The position numbers were made by a program, and so were the translations under genes. Shown piece by piece: positions 60,701 through 64,000 of a stretch of DNA of 64,000 nt. Under the pieces are notes generated by a model. That model ran no database searches. It was not told the origin of the DNA and was given only the letters and a program-made list of their open reading frames with translations. The stretch is taken from NCBI GenBank assembly GCA_029948255.1, contig JALIZF010001919.1, forward strand, positions 1 through 64,000. The letters are read 5' to 3'. The stretch is from Telmatactis stephensoni (Eukaryota; Cnidaria; Anthozoa; Actiniaria; Isophelliidae). Within the stretch, counting starts at the first letter, position 1, and the number at the start of each line of letters is the position of its first letter.

Positions 60701-62957
60701 ACCCTCGTGGCATGGTACAAACAACACATCAAACAAACTCAATTCCACATATCCAGGCGCTCGAGCTGGGACTCGGACCCGGTCTACAGCAGTGAAAGGC
60801 CAAGTGCGCTAACCGCTCGGTCAACCATGCCACCCACTTAGTGCTGATCATCGAGACTGATGCTGTACTGAATTATTTTGGGGGAACTAACTACTGACTT
60901 ACTACTTAATTCACTACTTAACTAAATGTTTTGTCTGTGTACCTCACAAGAACCATTGTTTATTTCAGGTAAGCGGGGTCGATAAATACTGGAATTGGAC
61001 CAAGGAAATTCTGCTGCCAAACTTATACAATGGACCATGGTACAATGGTCAACCTGACACGGACGGCTTTATGGCTGACAGATCATCACTTGTACTGGCT
61101 GCGGCTAGGATCAGGCAGTTACGAGTCAAAATAGGTAAACTGCTAATATTATAGTGTCGCGTGTGCCTACAGAAAACCATTTGTACAAATAAATGGATGT
61201 TATACATCTAGTATTAGTTTAACAATCATTGCTAGAATTATACTGTTGGAACGATGGCCTTTTAAACGGGCGCGCACAGTGGATCTTTTAAAGAATAGTA
61301 CTTCCCCTCCCCCCAACACCCTCTTTACAGTGTTGCTGTGAAAGTTCTGGTACCTTAAAATCCATCGAAGACCTTACCGTAAGAGGCAACATTCTGCAGT
61401 AGGGGGGAGACTGGGGATCCAAATACGATGGCAATCTGGTGAATAATGTATATAAACACTCAGAATTGCACATCCAGCCAAAAAGTAATAATTGTAGTCG
61501 GTCTAAATATTGTGTTATTGCTTTACAGATACTTGTAAAGTATCCACTGTTTTTATTGGTTTTCTGGACGATTGTAACGAACCATATTCCTGGTCGTCTG
61601 AAGACACAACCAAGCAGTTCAAACCAGGCTGGCAGCCAGCTCTCCCAACTTTACAACACCCCAACCTGCGCATGCAGTATATGAGAGCGCCGAATTAAAA
61701 ATCGCTTCCTTTCCTTGGACGCCTGGCCTTTTACAGTGGAGGGGGTTACGCTGAGGACCTGGGGCCCACAGTCCGAGGAAGCCAGAAGAAAGATCCAGCA
61801 ACTTGAGTCGGAAAACTGGATTGATAAGCAAACTCGTGCGTGTTTGTAGAAGTAACGATCTATAATCCACACACTAATATACACTGCGTTGCTTTTCTTA
61901 TACTCGAAGTATCAGCTAGTGGAGGGGCTTTCCCTTTCGTAGAGCTCCTTGTAACGAGAATAGATCGCTACACTGGACAGTTTAAGCTATTTGTGCTGAT
62001 CTTTGAGTTAGCATTTGTACTTTTCACTCTGTTCTTCACGTATAAACTCGTCAAAGGCATGTTGAATATTGGACCGGTTTATTACTTAAAGGAAGTACTG
62101 GAACTGGGTAGAGCTAATCTTGGTAGCTTTCTCGTGGACGTCTATAGTGTTGTACTTCGCGAGACTTAGCATCAACATTCTGACGCAGAGAGAGTACCGC
62201 GCGAACCCACAACAGTTTGTTAACTTCCATCCACTGGCGGCAAGCGATCAGCTTCTTGCTTACGTCTACGCCTTCGTCGTCTTCTTAGTTTCGCTGAAAT
62301 TTCCTACGACTGTTCCGCTTCAATCGAAGGATGTCACTTCTCGCCTCGACGCTGAAGAACTCTTCCAAAGAACTTATGTGCTTTAGTATAGTCTTCGGGA
62401 TTGTATTCATGGCTTTCGTCCACTTTTGCTACTTAGTTTTTTCCACTGATCTATACATGTTCCATACTGTGCTGTCGTCCGTGGAGACTTTGATAAGCGT
62501 CATGCTTGGGAAGTTCAGTTACGAGCGCCTTCTGGATACTAACCGAGTGCTAGCTCCTGTAATGTTCTTCTTCTACAGCTTCCTCGTAGTCTGGGTGCTG
62601 ATCAACATGTTTATCTCTATCATCATAGAGAATTTCCAAGAAGTCAAGTACAATAACGACCTCCAGTCGAATGAGTACGAAATAGTTGACTTCATGACGG
62701 ACCAGTTCAGAGTGTGGTTAGGGTGGAGCACTTGGGGGTTTATTTTCTCGTCTAAGAATAAAGTTAGAGACTATCCGATGGGAAAACCCAAATACAAGAA
62801 GAGAAGAAGGGTTATGCAGGTTGAAAACTTAAAGCACAGAGTAGATCGATTGGTTACAATGATACAAACTGTGTATTTTGAAAAGGAAGACTTTTTGAGA
62901 AACGATGGCGAAGTGACGTATCAGTTATCGTCGATAGAGGAAGAAGAAATAGACTGA
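32969..62957 (+). CDS. PKD1-like: polycystin-1-like receptor-channel, whole gene (20 coding exons)
   Basis: Spliced length is 12,026 bases, or about 4,007 residues once six single-base frame changes in the last exon are discounted (human polycystin-1 is about 4,300). Domain order: signal peptide (1-24), WSC (about 32-110), about 16 PKD repeats (about 115-1,900), REJ (about 1,903-2,500), GAIN with GPS cleavage site HL/T at about 2,802/2,803, TM1 (about 2,833-2,855), PLAT (about 2,877-2,990), TM2-TM5, TM6/S1, a polycystin extracellular domain, S2-S6 with pore, and a short C-terminal helix. This is the polycystin-1 architecture: a large, probably autocleaved surface protein that in animals typically partners a polycystin-2-type channel in cilia or in sperm/egg reactions. 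No leucine-rich repeat or clear C-type lectin is seen. Each predicted intron is GT-AG and all phases agree. The last exon is disrupted (see its entry). Confidence 0.92.
33057..34362 (+). other. polycystin intron 1
   Basis: 1.3 kb, GTGAGT to TTTTTTTAAAG. AT-rich, without a recognised element or gene. Confidence 0.7.
34363..35055 (+). CDS. PKD1-like: polycystin exon 2: WSC domain and first PKD repeats
   Basis: Encodes HLGCFAE at the start of a WSC domain. The usual cysteines follow (LCVDLC, NFCFCGDSYG, CDKVCSGD, FCGGD), ending near residue 110. WSC is a putative carbohydrate-binding domain also present in polycystin-1. A PKD-like repeat follows (from about KFSITKP to VQIVSP), then the start of another. 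693 bases, phase 1 at both ends, so it could be skipped without changing the frame. The real exon starts at the acceptor, upstream of any methionine. Confidence 0.9.
36240..36306. repeat. A-rich (AAATA)n run
   Basis: AAATAAATAAATAAAA-type low-complexity sequence, possibly a retroposon tail. Confidence 0.8.
36395..36552. repeat. (TTTC)n polypyrimidine tract
   Basis: Degenerate CTTT/TTTC repeats, about 150 bases. Phe/Leu-rich and Lys/Glu-rich open frames across it are artefacts of composition. Confidence 0.9.
36672..38152 (-). pseudogene. 5'-truncated LINE with reverse transcriptase and (ATT)n tail
   Basis: The minus-strand frame 38,152-37,037 (371 codons) encodes the C-terminal half of a non-LTR reverse transcriptase. 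It contains FGVPQGSILGPILFNLYVND (palm motif), YADDTTLY (catalytic Asp pair), LLGIWI and the thumb/C-terminal region ending RLQIP. Downstream is about 330 bases of AT-rich 3' UTR, ending in an AAT (ATT on the coding strand) microsatellite at 36,675-36,706. A microsatellite tail of this type is common for CR1/L2-like LINEs. The 5' end abuts an A5C-rich repeat (38,116-38,147). The first residues of the frame come from that repeat and are not element protein. It lies antisense in polycystin intron 2. Confidence 0.9.
38285..38400. mobile_element. fragment of the TATTTCAA MITE family, copy C
   Basis: TATATAGCTATTTCAAAAAA followed by GGTTGACGGGG matches the ends of the elements at 3.3, 21.6 and 63.0 kb. 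It is followed by a segment shared with 21,885-21,945. No matching right end is seen, so this is a partial copy. Confidence 0.55.
38714..38918. mobile_element. Harbinger-like MITE, copy 2 (205 bp)
   Basis: The termini GGGGGTGTTTACATG and CATGTAAACACCCCC are perfect inverted repeats flanked by TTA (38,711-38,713; 38,919-38,921). It carries the same palindromic AGGATCATCCTAG-type motifs and the AACAGAATGCAGTAAATG segment as the 392-bp copy at 25,897, but is about half as long. It is an internally deleted sibling. Confidence 0.9.
39015..40220 (-). pseudogene. second LINE fragment, frameshifted, different family
   Basis: On the minus strand, reading down from 40,208: MNDMPKYSKVLEFHLFADDT (reverse-transcriptase catalytic motif FADD), then LNVELARVNHWLTANKLSLN, then the following region in another frame (WKTHIHELGKKISRSTGILS). 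The C-terminus is in yet another frame (AITAWNKLNEDFKK), with a stop at 39,315. The frame changes several times, so it is dead. It differs in sequence from the LINE at 36.7-38.2 kb. 3' sequence runs to about 39,015, where GTCAAGTCAAAGTCAAG repeats may be its tail. Confidence 0.8.
40327..40477 (+). pseudogene. LINE C-terminal fragment, sense orientation
   Basis: A plus-strand frame with no start codon encodes RDLTAINHIPKTEYFKVSF, then AWNSLPEKLKTIKSSSVFKR, ending in TAG at 40,477. The AWN.LP...K pattern close to a stop is typical of the last residues of non-LTR retrotransposon polyproteins. Only the tail is present. Confidence 0.55.
40478..42600. other. intronic stretch, no recognised element
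   Basis: AT-rich intron sequence. It holds a perfect 12-base NRF1-type palindrome (TGCGCATGCGCA, 41,268-41,279) and T-rich low-complexity runs near 40,566-40,600. No exon is found. Confidence 0.5.
42620..43052 (+). repeat. G-rich tracts and a perfect hairpin before exon 3
   Basis: Purine tracts with many GGG/GGGGG runs lie at about 42,628-42,682 and 42,990-43,050; the second is 120 bases upstream of exon 3. Between them, AATACGAATGGTT / AACCATTCGTATT (42,780-42,811) is a perfect 13-bp hairpin with a 6-base loop. An AATAATAATCTTTATTAA phrase near 42,735 resembles a retroposon tail. Confidence 0.75.
43173..43342 (+). CDS. PKD1-like: polycystin exon 3
   Basis: 57 codons between a TTTTAG acceptor and a GTAAGT donor, phase 1 in and phase 0 out. 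Encodes FLGVGPSVPQW, then NPSGVFLMPSSVFIEDARVL, then FEIYGHTAGPVTIF. I cannot assign this region to a named domain. It sits where human polycystin-1 has its C-type lectin, but I see no lectin signature. Confidence 0.85.
43855..48839 (+). CDS. PKD1-like: polycystin exon 4: PKD-repeat array (4,985 bases)
   Basis: One giant exon of about 1,661 residues, starting at the acceptor before GTCACG (a later TTG is not the start). It opens with a Cys-rich stretch (CTLENHYCINNLTC) of uncertain type. About 15 PKD/Ig-like repeats of about 85-100 residues follow. Each begins with a linker such as ITGLKA, ITNVSI, IEGLQC, IRNLHV, ITDVQL or IGDVEL. Several keep the WDFGDG core: YTWSFGDGSS, YKISFGDGLC, YSFDFGDGSD, YSFDFGDGKK and YDWDFGDES. 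The extracellular repeats are rich in N-glycosylation sequons. From about 48,610 the REJ module begins. There are no frame breaks in 5 kb. Ends in phase 2; the donor is GTAGAT, a weaker sequence. Confidence 0.95.
48840..49051 (+). other. polycystin intron 4
   Basis: 212 bases, pyrimidine-rich, with a TTCC/CTTCC run near 48,973-48,999, ending in TTTCACATAG. Confidence 0.8.
49052..49552 (+). CDS. PKD1-like: polycystin exon 5: REJ module
   Basis: 167 codons, phase 2 on both sides, frame-neutral if skipped. Encodes LPALEPGYYLVRLSITL, then LDASDSFDPMYPDKNMTYEW and a Cys pair (CKQIKNRHLFGKGGC), typical of the receptor-for-egg-jelly module of polycystin-1 family proteins. Confidence 0.9.
49745..50004 (+). 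CDS. PKD1-like: polycystin exon 6: REJ module
   Basis: Acceptor TGTTTTGCAG, donor GTAGGT. Encodes CRYNCGKKV, then LEAVCSDCHNDSTEMEYEWS and YVLKVKANRKG, with paired cysteines as in REJ modules. Phase 2 in, phase 1 out. Confidence 0.9.
50005..50549 (+). other. polycystin intron 6
   Basis: 545 bases. It holds an inverted pair around TGGCCTCGTTCTCATG (50,260) and GTTCACGAGAACGAGG (50,075), with matching GACTTTCAAAAATGG / CCATTTTTGAAAGTC flanks. This looks like a small foldback insertion spanning about 50,048-50,306. Confidence 0.6.
50550..50770 (+). CDS. PKD1-like: polycystin exon 7: REJ module
   Basis: Encodes SPPSDGKCAFEKSEIEELKP, then VTCDSWREEDTPLSYEILI and LLWYGPELSKSK. The pattern C...C..W.D.D.PL.YE is characteristic of the REJ/GAIN-proximal region in polycystins. 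Phase 1 in, phase 0 out. Confidence 0.9.
50940..51650 (+). repeat. degenerate CTTGCTTGCGTACTTG tandem repeat
   Basis: About 700 bases built from variants of TTGCTTGCGTACTTG and TTGTTTGCGTAC. No fixed period is preserved. Related reverse-complement phrases (GTACGCAAGTACTTGCG) recur in intron 13 near 55,560. Confidence 0.75.
51826..51989 (+). repeat. (GTTAT)n(GTTGT)n pentanucleotide microsatellite
   Basis: Five GTTAT units, about 23 uninterrupted GTTGT units (51,851-51,965), then GTTAT variants. It ends about 120 bases before exon 8. Confidence 0.95.
52110..52214 (+). CDS. PKD1-like: polycystin exon 8
   Basis: 35 codons, phase 0 both sides. Encodes VILEAGRREHDYNV followed by LTVKVRDAYGAVTN, the last beta-strand pattern of the REJ region. 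Confidence 0.85.
52695..52865 (+). CDS. PKD1-like: polycystin exon 9
   Basis: 57 codons, phase 0 both sides. Encodes TPISDVTSKHLEETAESRLD then GAVQLTTAIGSIINE, the helical start of the GAIN-type region. Confidence 0.85.
53222..53347 (+). CDS. PKD1-like: polycystin exon 10
   Basis: 42 codons, phase 0 both sides. Encodes VQKMENVIPVDLQAVRQLTG and ALVSK-like helical sequence (AIVSKHPEELS), typical of the GAIN helical subdomain. The donor is followed almost at once by the intron-10 microsatellite. Confidence 0.85.
53358..53545 (+). repeat. (GACT)n(GACG)n microsatellite in intron 10
   Basis: GACT/GGCT repeats, then about 20 GACG/GATG units (53,394-53,474), then decayed units. It begins about 10 bases after the exon-10 splice donor. 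The SVRPSVRP frame on the other strand is an artefact of the repeat. Confidence 0.95.
53663..53881 (+). CDS. PKD1-like: polycystin exon 11
   Basis: 73 codons, phase 0 both sides. Encodes a helix-rich GAIN segment (ELASRIALLAISNSLVASAI). The frame runs on for 31 codons past the GTGATC donor, but the protein continues sensibly only after splicing to 54,413. Confidence 0.8.
54413..54661 (+). CDS. PKD1-like: polycystin exon 12
   Basis: 83 codons, phase 0 both sides. Encodes LLELTNDLAKATSNGKLPGE, then ANNFTLTVKKILPDDL, the transition from GAIN helices to its beta-subdomain. Confidence 0.85.
54662..55322 (+). other. polycystin intron 12
   Basis: 661 bases. It contains a GACATGTTTCG...CCATCATCGGTG repeat (54,976-55,012), also present near 63,332, a poly-A/purine stretch and a 13-base poly-C run at 55,234-55,246. 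Confidence 0.75.
54971..55012 (-). repeat. dispersed repeat with hammerhead-like core, copy 1
   Basis: The minus strand reads CACCGATGATGGCAGCAGGA, then CTGTCGAAACATGTC. GGCAG and CTGTC can pair around a 5-base loop, placing CGATGA and GAAA on either side, as in a hammerhead ribozyme core (CUGAUGA...GAAA). The base usually U is C here and there is one extra T, so it is probably inactive. Penelope-like retroelements of animals carry such motifs. Assignment is tentative. Confidence 0.35.
55323..55487 (+). CDS. PKD1-like: polycystin exon 13
   Basis: 55 codons, phase 0 both sides. Encodes ESRMGVNPYSGTNSSKMINS, then VVVMDDDSEEIEISGLSEFI, GAIN beta-subdomain sequence before the GPS. Confidence 0.85.
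55848..56249 (+). CDS. PKD1-like: polycystin exon 14: GAIN and first half of GPS
   Basis: 134 codons, phase 0 both sides. Beta-strand-rich with several sequons, ending in CYYWDRSKNIWTCEGCK, the first half of the GPS motif (C.YWD...W...GC). The intron splits the motif just before the cleavage half. A frame continuing past the donor is not used. Confidence 0.92.
56250..56595 (+). other. polycystin intron 14
   Basis: 346 bases, no recognised feature; acceptor TTATTGTTAG. Confidence 0.7.
56596..57844 (+). CDS. PKD1-like: polycystin exon 15: GPS cleavage site, TM1, PLAT, TM2-TM3
   Basis: 416 codons. It begins with the second half of the GPS (THCQCNHLTWFGG; cleavage expected between L and T). TM1 follows (ALIATICIVGGLYILAMVW). 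The PLAT domain starts at RYEVTVYTGRM and includes IFQSGSVDSFLVTVP, LNYLRIWHDNSG, WYLNQVIIRD and FMCYRWF. TM2 is near CCFSLLLCTMMTNAMW and TM3 near ILIGIQSSLIVFPINLLIV. A Lys/Glu-rich cytoplasmic loop closes the exon. The donor is GTAAGG; phase 1 out. PLAT domains in this family bind lipid and regulate membrane location. Confidence 0.95.
58342..58363 (+). repeat. 22-base poly-G run in intron 15
   Basis: Uninterrupted G22 about 70 bases before exon 16, followed by GGTGG repeats. Potential G-quadruplex former and a common site of sequencing error. Confidence 0.95.
58435..58554 (+). CDS. PKD1-like: polycystin exon 16: cytoplasmic loop
   Basis: 40 codons, phase 1 both sides, so frame-neutral if skipped. 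Acidic, hydrophilic sequence (SISDIKEEPYKDSIDMEPID) between TM3 and TM4. No domain. Confidence 0.8.
58555..58887 (+). repeat. (GACA)n-type low-complexity intron 16
   Basis: Nearly the whole 333-base intron is made of degenerate GACAGACA/GACGGACGG units, as in intron 10. Confidence 0.85.
58888..59348 (+). CDS. PKD1-like: polycystin exon 17: TM4 and TM5
   Basis: Encodes a linker, then the family signature FPWWFVYVGWFLCASTSI (TM4) with ITILYGISF, and ISITQDIFITQPLKVIGFAL (TM5; the QPLKV phrase is diagnostic of polycystin-1 relatives), then a charged loop. Phase 1 in, phase 0 out. The frame stays open for 50 codons beyond the GTATGG donor, but the spliced join to exon 18 restores family sequence. 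Confidence 0.92.
59349..59814 (+). repeat. intron 17 with TGTCACGTCA-like repeats
   Basis: 466 bases in which CACGTCA, GTCACGT and TGTCA phrases recur at least a dozen times, mostly as variants of TGTCACGTCATG. It looks like a decayed short tandem repeat. Confidence 0.55.
59815..60060 (+). CDS. PKD1-like: polycystin exon 18: TM6 (S1) and start of polycystin domain
   Basis: 82 codons, phase 0 both sides. Encodes ARIRRFKERKMFAVIREIAL, the S1 helix (YSMFVWVVLVIAYG), then DPNSEVLNQGIENM and the start of the extracellular polycystin (TOP) domain. Confidence 0.92.
60669..60688 (+). repeat. 20-base poly-G run
   Basis: Uninterrupted G20 at the edge of the SINE fragment in intron 18. Confidence 0.95.
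60690..60835 (-). mobile_element. tRNA-derived SINE fragment
   Basis: On the minus strand, an A-box-like TGGTTGACCGAGCGGTTAGC (60,828-60,809) and a perfect-looking B box GGGTCCGAGTCCC (60,780-60,768) sit at tRNA spacing within a 77-base tRNA-like head. The body runs on toward 60,690. The two ends of the head do not pair as an acceptor stem, so it is a SINE and not a tRNA gene. Confidence 0.6.
60969..61134 (+). CDS. PKD1-like: polycystin exon 19: polycystin extracellular domain
   Basis: 55 codons, phase 0 in, phase 1 out. Encodes YWNWTKEILLPNLY and FMADRSSLVLAAARIRQLRV. The W.W...L+P.LY and AR+RQ+RV patterns are diagnostic of the polycystin domain. Confidence 0.93.
61135..61528 (+). other. 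polycystin intron 19
   Basis: 394 bases, acceptor TTGCTTTACAG. No recognised element. Confidence 0.75.
61529..62957 (+). pseudogene. PKD1-like: polycystin exon 20: end of polycystin domain and channel region, six frame changes
   Basis: Homology to polycystins is continuous but hops between frames. Frame from the acceptor: TCKVSTVFIGFLDDCNEPYS, to TAA at 61,696. Next frame: ESAELKIASFPWTPG. Next: YSGGGYAEDLG. Next: EEARRKIQQLE and WIDKQTRA. Next (from 61,840): VFVEVTIYNPHTN and S2. Next (from 62,096): YWNWVELILVAFSW (S3) and S4. Next (from 62,304): LRLFRF, S5, pore (MLGKFSYE) and S6 (VMFFFYSFLVVWVLINMF) to TGA at 62,955. Implied changes are -1, +1, +1, -1, +1, +1, near 61,682, 61,730, 61,770, 61,839, 62,092 and 62,300; two lie in short T runs. 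As written, translation stops inside the polycystin domain and loses the channel. Local assembly error is as likely as real decay. The tail (VENLKHRVDRLVTMIQTV) is a probable coiled coil. Homology confidence is high, pseudogene status uncertain. Confidence 0.85.
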
Positions 62958-62960
62958 TCT

Positions 62961-63222
62961 ATATATAGCTGATTCAATTAACGTTGTCGCTGAAAAAAGC
63001 CTAAAGTCTAAGCTTTGAGAGCAGAATTATGAATTTTTTTTAGCGTGACATTATTGCAAGCAGAAACTCACTGTATGCTTGCAAATTCTACAAGTTGGAC
63101 TCACATTCCTTAATTTCTTAGATAGCCTACAGCGAAGTTGTTTAGTCAAAACAAAAGATAGTTCAGAGCTTTAGCTTTCAGGCTTTTTCAGCGACAACGT
63201 TAATTGAAATAGCTATATACTG
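62961..63222. mobile_element. foldback MITE in the polycystin 3' UTR, copy D
   Basis: The left arm, starting TATATATAGCTGATTCAATT and running through AACGTTGTCGCTGAAAAAAG, is matched by the right arm (CTTTTTCAGCGACAACGTTA, ATTGAAATAGCTATATA). Arms are about 40 bp and the whole is about 260 bp, starting about 4 bases after the stop codon. The end sequence resembles the CACCTATTTCAA family (ATTTCAA...GTTGTCG). It may supply part of the 3' UTR. Confidence 0.85.
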
Positions 63223-64000
63223 TAAATAATATTGTAATATAAGGAACTCTCAAGGAAGATAACCCACTAATGATTCATACATTTTGTATTATGAATAATA
63301 CGATAGTTTTTAGTCTTTTAGGGTTATATCAGACATGTTTCGGGAGAACTGCCCTCTACCATCTTCGGTGATGAATAACAAAAAGAAATTTACAACAATG
63401 ACCAATAAAGTTAAAGGGAACAAATAACCGGGAAAATCACTGACGGGTTTCTTTCCTCGGACGCATAACCAATCAGTCCCCAATAAAAAATTCTGATCTA
63501 ACATGGTTAAAAGACCAATTAACTTAGTAAATTGATCTGTCTAAAAACACATTGTTTGGACGTATGAAAAGGCAAGATCAAGAGGCCCTCATGCGATGTA
63601 TTAAACAACTAGTGTATCGTGCAACATCCACTATAGTTCTATCAAATAGATTAAAATACAAGAATAATTACGAATGACTGTAATCTAAGATAGTCTTTTC
63701 TTAAGTAACCCATTCCAAGGTTCGTACTACTACTAGGAAAATTAAGAAATTCCAGGAGTTTTCTAGGGTATAAATATAAAAAATCCAGGACTCTTAAGGT
63801 GTGGTAAGACGAGCAATAAACTCGTGCAACTTGTCCAGCAACATAAGCTGTAGAGCGATGTTGCTTGTATTACTGCTCCGCGCGCAACTTATCGTGCAAC
63901 AAAAATCAATGTTGCAGGTTGCGGCTACTTATTGCAAAAAGTAAAGTGAATTTAAAATACTCGTGAATTTACTACCTACAACTTGCCAATGTTCTTCGCA
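63223..64000. other. 3' flank of the polycystin gene
   Basis: It holds copy 2 of the hammerhead-like repeat (63,328-63,371) and, at 63,810-63,940, a GCAAC/GTTGC-rich segment that looks like a further small inverted-repeat element cut by the window end. The first AATAAA-like signal is at about 63,814, inside that segment. No gene. Confidence 0.5.
63328..63371 (-). repeat. dispersed repeat with hammerhead-like core, copy 2
   Basis: The minus strand reads CACCGAAGATGGTAGAGGGC, then CGAAACATGTCTGAT. It shares the frame CACCGANGATGG...CGAAACATGTC with the copy in intron 12. The stem is weaker here. Same caution about assignment. Confidence 0.35.

Larger units (their letters stand above)
60061..60968 (+). 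other. polycystin intron 18
   Basis: 908 bases. It contains a poly-G run (60,669-60,688) and a minus-strand tRNA-derived SINE fragment (below). Confidence 0.8.

Noticed and set aside
60757..60833. Functional tRNA gene on the minus strand
   Set aside because: A and B boxes are good, but the ends do not pair as an acceptor stem; better explained as a SINE head.
61696..61698. The TAA in exon 20 as the natural C-terminus of a shorter polycystin
   Set aside because: It falls inside the polycystin domain, and the missing parts follow immediately in other frames with family motifs intact.

Overview
This is eukaryotic, AT-rich, intron-rich genomic DNA. A cnidarian, most likely an anthozoan such as a stony coral, is my best guess. 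The guess rests on the gene types (intronless rhodopsin-class receptors and a very large polycystin-1-like gene carrying a WSC domain) and on the repeat load (short inverted-repeat elements, tRNA-derived SINE pieces, LINE 3' fragments). I ran no database search, so the species is inference. There are three convincing protein-coding genes, all on the + strand; almost everything else is repeats.

Layout. 1-7.6 kb: no gene; hairpins, a foldback element at 3.9-4.5 kb, a short inverted-repeat element at 5.5-5.7 kb and repeat-family copies. 7,617-8,726: an intronless class A GPCR. 8.7-18.8 kb: no gene; a degenerate tandem repeat, a long TCC tract, and two clear inverted-repeat DNA elements (11,624-12,287 and 17,051-17,526). 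18,780-19,817: a second intronless class A GPCR, clearly a paralogue of the first. 19.8-32.9 kb: repeats, a frameshifted KDZ-transposase-like fragment, a Harbinger-like MITE and a LINE 3' end.

32,969-62,957: one multi-exon gene that I reconstruct as 20 coding exons for a protein of about 4,007 residues. The order is signal peptide, WSC domain, about 16 PKD-type repeats (most in one 4,985-base exon), REJ module, GAIN/GPS cleavage motif, first membrane segment, PLAT domain, then a polycystin extracellular domain and channel-like membrane region, 11 membrane segments in all. Splice phases agree across all 19 junctions. Intron 2 (8.1 kb) is filled with LINE fragments and MITEs; several other introns hold simple-sequence repeats.

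The most important observation is in the last exon. The polycystin reading frame changes six times within about 620 bases (61.68-62.30 kb), while no disruption is seen in the other roughly 10.6 kb of coding sequence. The encoded family motifs survive in the successive frames, which suggests either local sequence error or a very recent loss of function. The segment that aligns with the channel selectivity filter reads LGK rather than the LGD of polycystin-2. A foldback element of a family also seen at 3.3, 21.6 and 38.3 kb begins only a few bases after the stop codon.

The two GPCRs and the polycystin gene show no operon-like relationship. They are neighbours in a repeat-rich region, and the GPCR pair looks like a tandem duplication that has diverged.
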